Origin: Hydractinia symbiolongicarpus
Lineage: Eukaryota > Cnidaria > Hydrozoa > Anthoathecata > Hydractiniidae
Assembly: GCF_029227915.1 (NCBI RefSeq)
Contig: NC_079889.1
Location: 10,228,001 to 10,292,000 of the forward strand
Length of the DNA: 64,000 nucleotides
Reading direction: 5' to 3'
In this document: positions 57,501 to 64,000 of the stretch, one piece after another
Layout of the letters: every line of letters starts with the position of its first letter
How positions within the stretch are numbered: position 1 is the stretch's first letter
The notes under the pieces: generated by a model
The model's input: only the letters and a program-made list of their open reading frames with translations
Told to the model about the DNA's origin: nothing
Database searches by the model: none
Position numbers and translations under genes: made by a program

Positions 57501-60500
57501 GGCATTGTGTCCTTTTAAGCTTCCCTCAAACTTGGTACATTGATAGTACGTCATGAAAAGAACAAAATAGTATCACTAAAATTTCGCTTATGTCAGCATT
57601 TTTTTGTGATGTCATTGGAAGCTTATTTTCACATTCTGTTTAAAGTTTTTGACAGCCAAATAAATGTTATATAACATTTTTCTTTTAGAGGAAATAATAC
57701 ATTGTAGAAAATTGCGAATGCTGGATTTACGACATAACAAAATTAAGGAGGTGAGAGTCTAAATTCTTCACCATACACAAAAGAAAGTATAGCCAGCCTA
57801 AGTATTATTTTTTCGTCTTTTAGGTGCCAAGTGTTCTGTATAAGCTGAAGTCTCTTCAACACTTGTTACTAAGGTTTAATCGCCTCGCTTATGTTGAACC
57901 ACACATTGGAAACTTGTCAGTAAGTTGAATAAAAAAACTACTTCTCTCTCTCTCTCTCTCTCTTGTAAGCTCGATTGTCAAAAAAGCCTTAAAACCTGGA
58001 ACAGAGTTGCTTAATTTTTTGGTATTATGTAATTAAAATATAGAAAAATATTTTCTTCTATAGCAACTCACCATGTTAAGCTTGCGAGAAAATCGTTTGA
58101 GAGAACTTCCGTCCACAATAGGTAGGTTCTCGCACTGCTTTCTTTTAATTTGTTATGGTTAAGGCTTATGTAGGGCTGTTTTGTATTTTTGACGAAATGT
58201 GTAAAACAAGGTCCCTGGGTGATTCACAAGAATGGAAGACTGTTTAGTGTACACAGATGTGCACAATATTATATCGGTAACACAGTAGAACTCCTGCAAG
58301 ACTTTTATTTTATGATAAAGTCAAGTTTCTCAGTAAGTGAAACAATGTATAGTTTAAAAAAAAGAATAATGAGTTCAGAAAGTACATTCCTTTCAAGCTG
58401 ATAATCACTGTTAACGATTTGTCTTCAGGGAAATTGATATATCTGGTGACGTTAGATGTAGCACACAATCATTTGGAGCATCTTCCAAAAGGTTTGACCT
58501 TTAAACTATTGTCATGTATAAGGATAAAAAATGAAAGGATGTGCTTCTTGAAAGTCAATGCACTTTATGTTGCCGCTGATAATTAAATATTAAATATTTG
58601 TATTTAAGCCCAAGTTCACACTTTCCAGATAAATATGGCTCTATAATTATTTTCATCTTGGATAGGTGGCGCATTTACAGTGATCTGAACGCTATCTGAA
58701 ATAAGTATCTGAATGGTTTTACTCCATTGAAATTGAACAATGAAGTAATATCCAACATTGTTGTTCAGTCTATTTCCCGACTTGTCACTTGTATTTAAAA
58801 GTTTGTTTATCAAGAAATGTGTATTTAGCATTTTATCAGTAATATCAACACTTTCTGGCTGGATAAAAATTCCTTTCCAGTTAAAAAAGTTTTATTTCAT
58901 TGACTTAATTCAAAGCAAAGAGAAGATCAACGGAATATATGCCCAACAATTAAATTATGCATGTTCCGTGTCATTCTATATCATTAGAGATTTGCTCCCA
59001 GAATATTTGCAAAAGTGTATGAGGTTGGAGGGAATTGCGAAAAAGCTTAAATGCTTTTTAAAAAGGAATGAATGAAATGTACACTGTTGGCAAGTGCTAC
59101 TATAACTTAATAATATGACAAAAATTTATTTTTCAGTTCCATCGGTAGACAAGAAGCACTTTTGAAAACATTTTACAGTCATCAAAAAACATCATAATAT
59201 TTTGAAAATTTGTAGTTTATAACTGTATATTTGTATATTACTCCTTTATTTTGCTAACGTTTGTGAGCACCAAGTGTTTTAATGCTAAAGGTTAAGAGAG
59301 CTTCATGATATTAAATTCTTTCCACAGAAATTGGAGAATGTCGTCAAATGAGCACTCTAGACCTCCAACACAACGAGTTAGTGGATTTACCTGATACAAT
59401 TGGAAACCTAAAGTCACTAACTAGACTGGGATTAAGGTGAGTCATAGTATGGGCGTTTTTCCTATGAATTTAAATTTTCAGTTTCTTGAAACAAATTATT
59501 TATATGCTGGCTGGGCTACATTTAATTTTAGCTATGTTAACACCTCAGGCATGCCAACTGCTACATTGAAGCTAGCCTTTGTTGCAAACAATGATATCGC
59601 CTAATGTAGTGGTCACTTCAGCAGCAAAGCAGCTTTATAGGTTCCATGTTCTTCCAGTATTGACTTTACCTTGCTTTGAGCGGATAATTACTATGTAGAA
59701 TTTTCCAAAGGATTTTAAAAGATCATCATCAATCTCGGCTTTCAATCTGATCTAGACTGTGTTAGATCTAAACTCAACTTCCTCTGTATCAAGTCTGTCC
59801 TTATAACCTCCTGCCAAGTCTTTCTTGATCTGCCTCTGGGCTTTGCCCCAGGAACTATCAAGTCTCTACACTTTCTTTCCCAATTATCCTCCTCCATTCT
59901 TTCCAACTGCCCCAGCCAATTTTAATCTTCTTATCTGGATAACATCCTTAATTCTATGGATACTTAGACTGCTTCTTCGCTCATCTGAACTCTTTCTGTC
60001 ATTCAGACTGGCGTTACACATCCACCTAACCATTCCCATATCATTCCTTTCTAAACGGTCAAGATCTTCCTGCTTCACTGCCCATGTCTCACTACCGTAC
60101 AACGTAACACTTCTTACACAGGCCCCATACAACCTAGCTTTTACCTCAATTGAAAAGACTCTGCTAACAAAGGACTTCCTTGCTGTACATAGACTGTACC
60201 ATTGTACCTAGCCACTCATCCACACCTAATTTTCTCATAGCCCACCAAATACCACATAGCATGCAAAATGATTTAGATGTGCTATCAATACAAAATGTCA
60301 TGTTTTTTAAACCCTGACCAAAGAATCTAACCGAAAAAAATAAAAAAACATTTTTGTGTGCTTTTCCTGAGAAGCCTTACATAGATGTTATTGTTTATTT
60401 TTGTTGTTGTTGTTTGTAGATACAATCAGTTATCAGCTTTGCCTAAATCAATATGTAAGTGCTCACTGTTGAAAGATATAAATGTTGAGGGAAACAATCT

Positions 60501-62200
60501 TACACATTTACCAGTAAGTTACATTTATGTTGTTAGTTGTAACAGGGATTTGAAAATTTGGTACACCCAACGGTAAACCCACTGGGCAATTAATTTCTTG
60601 ATTAATTAATTAATTAATTGCTTCAGTGCTCACATCTTGCTACTTTTTGCATTCTTGTTTTAAATAAATGTCCATCTTTGGTGAATTTTATATACTTAAC
60701 AAACTTTTTGTATACTGGGTATCAAGGTTACGAAAGGGAATAATAGTGCACAGGGTCAGTGTCATCTTAAAGTACTGTCTTACAGATTGTTGGAATAAAT
60801 ACAAAAACACTTTGATTTTTTTGTCTAACCACAAAGAACAGAAACGCTTGTAGGAACACTGTTATTCACCTGATGAGGACCATGCCACATCCTTATTATT
60901 AGGTCTGAGACAATAGGATTATTTTGTCGCATTCAGGTGGACCATATACCTCACCTACAAACAATCTACTTAACTTGTGATAAATTTGTATGAATGAGTT
61001 TTACCTTTTTCGAATTTTTTAGTAATTTATTCACCACTAGTCATTGGCCCACAGAAATCAAGAAAAAGTTTTTTGCAATTGCTATTTTGATTAAAAATAT
61101 TTTGTGTGCTTGTAACACGAAATCGCTCTGTGTGAGCTATTGATATAAGGGATGACAATATACAAAGCTGTTACGCATAAGCATTATATTTTCCATTTGC
61201 ATAATTCTAAATCTGCTTAGTTTTAAATGGAAAATTAGAAGGGCGAAATTGGGGGTTTAGCAGACCCTGAAATCCCTGAAAAAACCCTGAATTTATACAA
61301 GTGGCTTAAGTATCCTGACATTTAGATTAAATTTGATAAAAATGACTACCTTACCAAAACTATTGGAATGGACTATTTGTGATTTTAAGGTAGTCAACAC
61401 ACCATATTTGTTATCACAAGTTGCAGTGATGTATTTCAGAGATAAATTACCTTAGTTTATGATGACAGTTTCATTATAGAGTGTTAGATTTCTCAAGACT
61501 AATAATTTTTATTTAAGACCCTGAAAATTAAATAAAAAAACCCAGAAAAGTCACAATATTACTCAGTAAATGACCCTGAATTTGATCCAATAAATTTGCT
61601 AGACACCTTGAAAATTTCGGACTATTTTGTGTAATTTCTTTCAGCCTGGATTTTTACTTGCATGTAAGTCATCAGACTCGCTGACTTTGTCAAGAAATAG
61701 TTTTGAAGCTTTTCCTTCAGATGGACCAAAACAATTTGCATCGATTATGGTAAGAGTTTTGTCTTTCAGCAATATAACATTTGCCGTCGTGTTTTGTGTA
61801 ACTTTTGTTTTGTTTTTTTAAGTTGTTTTACCTTGTTTCGTTTTTGTTTTGAACTGATTCCGTTGCAGTATGAAACAGTTCCGTTACTTTTTCATTTACA
61901 TAGTAAGTTGTGTAGTCTACTTTTGCCTGTGACTTAGAGATCTTGTATATGTCATTATTTGTTACTTTCAGACGCTCAGCTTTGAGCACAATAAACTATC
62001 AAAAATACCCTTTGGTGCTTTTTCGAAAGCCCAGTATTTGGTAAGCATGAAAATTAGTTTCTGTATATTTGGATTTATGTTATAGTTGTTGTTGTTGTCG
62101 TTGTTGTTGTCAAACCTAGCCTAATTGGTGCTATGTGTAATTAAACGCAAAGATAGTTTTCACTGGAACGTGCACATTGAGATTTATGTTATAGTTGTTT

Positions 62201-62256
<56 letters not shown>

Positions 62257-64000
62257 AAACTCAGTTCTTTTGGTCCTGTGTGTGTCAAAATGCAAAAACA
62301 GTTTCCAAAAGTTGACTAACTCGTGCTTCTTTTACATGAAACTCTTGGTTAAAACGCAATGAACGGACATAAAATTAAATGTTCTTGTTTCGTTACATGA
62401 TATATATTAATAGGCTATTGTATATAGTTTTTTAAAAAATGCCATAAAAATGCAACCACCCGGATAGCTAATCCTAGCAGCTAGTTGTTTTGTACTATCT
62501 AGCTAGTTGTGTTAGTGTTATTGTTATTGTTATTGTTATTATGGCTCACAGTGGAAGTAGTAAAGCTAACCAATAGCTAGCTAGCCAGCCAAAACGACTA
62601 CTCAATTTTGAAATGGTTTTAAGGTTAACCGGCTGTAGATCTTTGTGTGTGGTAATTCGGTGAATGTGCAAGATTTAGCTAGTTATCTAGGTGGATATTT
62701 ATATAGCTGTAGCTTTTTTCCGATGTTTCAGGATCTATGGAAAGGAAAATCTGACATCTTTAAAAACTAATAGTCATGATTGGTTGATGTCTGGGTCATG
62801 GAATGTCTCGGACTCACCATAATGTGTGGCTTTTAAAATATTATAATAAGTCCATTTTGTGTTTTATTTCTAGCAGCTAGGCAATACATTGTAGTAAGCA
62901 GTACATAATTTTCGAAATTCCAAATTTGGTCTTTTTCTGATGCGCCGATTAGCTGTTTTTGACAGAATATCAATTTGAACAAAGATACGCGTGCCAAAAA
63001 CATTAAAACAATTTCTTATGATTAAAGTAAGTCATAAGACTTGAATTAAATTTAGGCCAGGTTTGTCTGGTCCAGAAAATTTTGAATGTTTCCTTTTAAC
63101 CTCGTGCTGTTGTTTTAGCTGGTGGCTAGTATTGTCGTTTTCTCTTGTATTGTCGTTGTCGTTGTTTCTTATGTCGTTGTCTTGTCGCTCGTGTTATCGT
63201 TGCCTTTGTTGCTCGTGCTGGTGCTGTTTCATGTGTTGTCGTTTTTTGTCGTTGCTCCTCGTATTGTTGTTATTTCTGTTTTTTTATTAAACTTCTTTAT
63301 TACTTTTAGACAAAGCTAGATTTGAAGGATAACGAGTTGACTGCATTGCCATTAGGTATGTATATAATGAAGTCAAGAAATAGTATCTGATGTGTGTTCA
63401 CCAAGATGTATCAAAAGTGGTTGTTAGATCAATAATGTCCCCTTTTGCTTATGTATAGATTTTGGTAGTTGGGCAACTTTGGATGAATTAAATTTGGGCA
63501 CGAATAAATTGACTGTTATACCAGGTGATTCTAATATTAAATGATATCATCAATACGTTGCATCTCGTTTGTTGTTGTTGTTTTTTTGTTTCTTGCATGT
63601 GTTATCGCTGTTATCTTGCGTTTTTTCTCTTTGTTTTTGTTGCCTGTGATGTCGCCGGCATCTTGCATCCCATCGTATTTTTGTTGCATTTGTCGTCGCT
63701 GTTATCTTGCGTTTTTTTGTTGTTTTTTTACCTGTTGTTATTATTTTGTTTTTTTGGTGTCTGTGTTATTGCCGTCATCATGCATCTTGTCGGATTTTCT
63801 TTTTTTGTTCCACGTGTTACTGCGGTTATCTTCTAATCGTTTCAGTTTCGTTATTTTAACGCATTTGTTTTTGGGTTTTTTTTGGCACTTTTACATTTTT
63901 TGTTCGCTGTTTTGCTTTTCATATCTTAATTGCTTATGTGATTGCTTAGATGATATCAAATGGCTTGTAAACATCGAGGTTCTGACGTTAAGTAATAACC
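54506..64000 (+). CDS. SHOC2: SHOC2-type leucine-rich-repeat scaffold, 5' part, 16 exons, runs off window
   Basis: Coding exons: 54506-54671, 54826-54935, 55271-55336, 55928-55957, 57241-57364, 57689-57750, 57824-57919, 58064-58121, 58429-58491, 59328-59436, 60420-60513, 61645-61749, 61972-62040, 63310-63355, 63459-63524, 63950-64000 (cut). About 438 residues are present of a family length near 580. Residues 1-92 form a charged N-terminus, which in SHOC2 carries the PP1C contact. VIKELAKC starts the repeat domain. LRRs follow closely on SHOC2: [98 protein letters not shown]2 joins MRAS-GTP and PP1C to dephosphorylate RAF and raise MAPK signalling. The short 30-nt exon 4 and exact exon 1-2 junction are the least certain parts. 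All sites are GT-AG with matching phases. Confidence 0.93.
55590..55760 (-). repeat. Dispersed repeat family C in SHOC2 intron 3
   Basis: GGGTAGTTTCGAGTAATAGC, CTCTGAGAGATATAGGACC, GCAGGTGTATAATAGA and TAAGTATCATAGCCATA match the reverse complement of 7325-7480 in the same order. Confidence 0.6.
56685..57018. mobile_element. TIR element in SHOC2 intron 4
   Basis: Ends (C/T)AGGGTGACCA on both strands (left TAGGGTGACCATTCC, right on the minus strand CAGGGTGACCACTAAT), with AT-rich ATATCCTT motifs repeated inside both halves. The ends resemble the small element at 44098-44190. A target duplication is not clear. Confidence 0.45.
57487..57660 (-). mobile_element. Possible old Helitron-like 3' end in SHOC2 intron 5
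   Basis: A|CTAGTTGTATAAGCGGC resembles the ends at 26131 and 40888 (A|CTAGTTGATAAGCC). The following TATGTCAGCATTTTTTTGTG resembles their GACGTCAGCA interior. Very diverged. Confidence 0.25.
57940..57963. repeat. (CT)n microsatellite in SHOC2 intron 7
   Basis: Run of TCTCTC, about 22 bases, shortly after the exon 7 donor. Confidence 0.8.
59720..60250 (-). pseudogene. LINE 3' fragment in SHOC2 intron 10
   Basis: The minus-strand frame reads [60 protein letters not shown], then [15 protein letters not shown]. It goes out of frame in the region equivalent to [10 protein letters not shown] of the copy at 41745-42091. YGSETW and RM-x-RW-type motifs are typical of the C-terminal part of LINE reverse transcriptases. 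The 3' tail is only a short ATC run. This copy is longer at its 5' end than the one in RUFY, and both are antisense to their host gene. Confidence 0.7.
60595..60620. repeat. (TTAA)n microsatellite
   Basis: ATTAATTAATTAATTAATTG, about five tetramers, in SHOC2 intron 11. Confidence 0.75.
61235..61620. repeat. Possible old element with repeated ACCCTGAA motifs, SHOC2 intron 11
   Basis: GACCCTGAAATCCCTG, AAACCCTGAATTTA, AGACCCTGAAAATTAAATAA, GACCCTGAATTTG and GACACCTTGAAAATTT recur through 385 bases. Boundaries and class are unclear. Confidence 0.35.
62180..62256 (+). repeat. (GTT)n microsatellite in SHOC2 intron 13
   Basis: About 20 GTT triplets in a nearly uninterrupted run, with a shorter GTTGTTGTT run at 62083-62111. 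It creates a poly-valine open frame that is not a gene. Confidence 0.85.
63080..63300. repeat. GTCGTT-rich low-complexity stretch, SHOC2 intron 13
   Basis: Imperfect repeats of TTGTCGTTGTCG and related T/G/C triplets. Overlapping Ser/Leu/Val/Cys-rich frames here are by-products. A similar composition recurs at 63560-63860 in intron 15. Confidence 0.6.
63560..63860. repeat. Diverged tandem repeat, SHOC2 intron 15
   Basis: Blocks such as GTGTTATCGCTGTTATCTTG, GTCGTCGCTGTTATCTTGCG and GTTATTGCCGTCATCATGCA recur with a spacing of roughly 65-85 bases within T-rich sequence. This explains the 103-codon Phe/Leu/Cys-rich frame. Confidence 0.5.

Noticed and set aside
62125-62319. Poly-valine frame.
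   Set aside because: It is a translated (GTT)n microsatellite in an intron.

Overview
This is a eukaryotic (animal) nuclear window: AT-rich, with multi-exon GT-AG genes, conserved animal protein families and a dense load of transposons. The decayed transposon coding pieces and the SAP-type exon resemble families I know mainly from cnidarians, so a cnidarian, perhaps a hydrozoan, is my best inference. The host proteins themselves do not prove this.

Two host genes lie head to tail on the + strand in the right half. The first is a complete 19-exon RUFY-type gene (33410-47944; RUN domain, long coiled coil, C-terminal FYVE zinc finger), predicted to act in endosomal trafficking. The second is the 5' two thirds of a SHOC2-type leucine-rich-repeat gene (16 exons, 54506 to the window end), a scaffold in Ras/MAPK signalling. 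I joined the exons by hand. The RUFY exons sum to 1923 nt, exactly 641 codons with the stop, and splice phases agree throughout both genes. The two products act in different pathways; nothing here links them beyond adjacency.

The left half (1-33400) has no convincing intact host gene. It holds: a tRNA-derived SINE family (copies at 1.7, 7.1 and 53.7 kb); MITEs with clear terminal inverted repeats and TA or TTA target duplications (6.3, 6.45, 12.7 kb); a 1.2 kb decayed retroelement coding region (11.4-12.6 kb); Helitron-like mini-elements in head-to-tail tandems with TC starts, a 3' hairpin and CTAG|T ends (18.2 and 23.8 kb, again at 34.8, 39.1 and 48.5 kb); a Penelope-like 3' fragment with a hammerhead-like fold next to it (28.2-28.7 kb); an element carrying an internal minisatellite (4.2 and 20.0-21.1 kb, opposite orientations); and a 3 kb minisatellite of alternating 78- and 88-bp units with a higher-order duplication (30.0-33.0 kb).

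Transposons also fill the introns of both host genes. RUFY intron 1 holds a TIR element flanked by TAA into which two MITEs and a triple Helitron array appear nested. Antisense 3' ends of one LINE family sit in RUFY intron 7 and SHOC2 intron 10. Several long stretches show only AT-rich sequence with no supportable feature.
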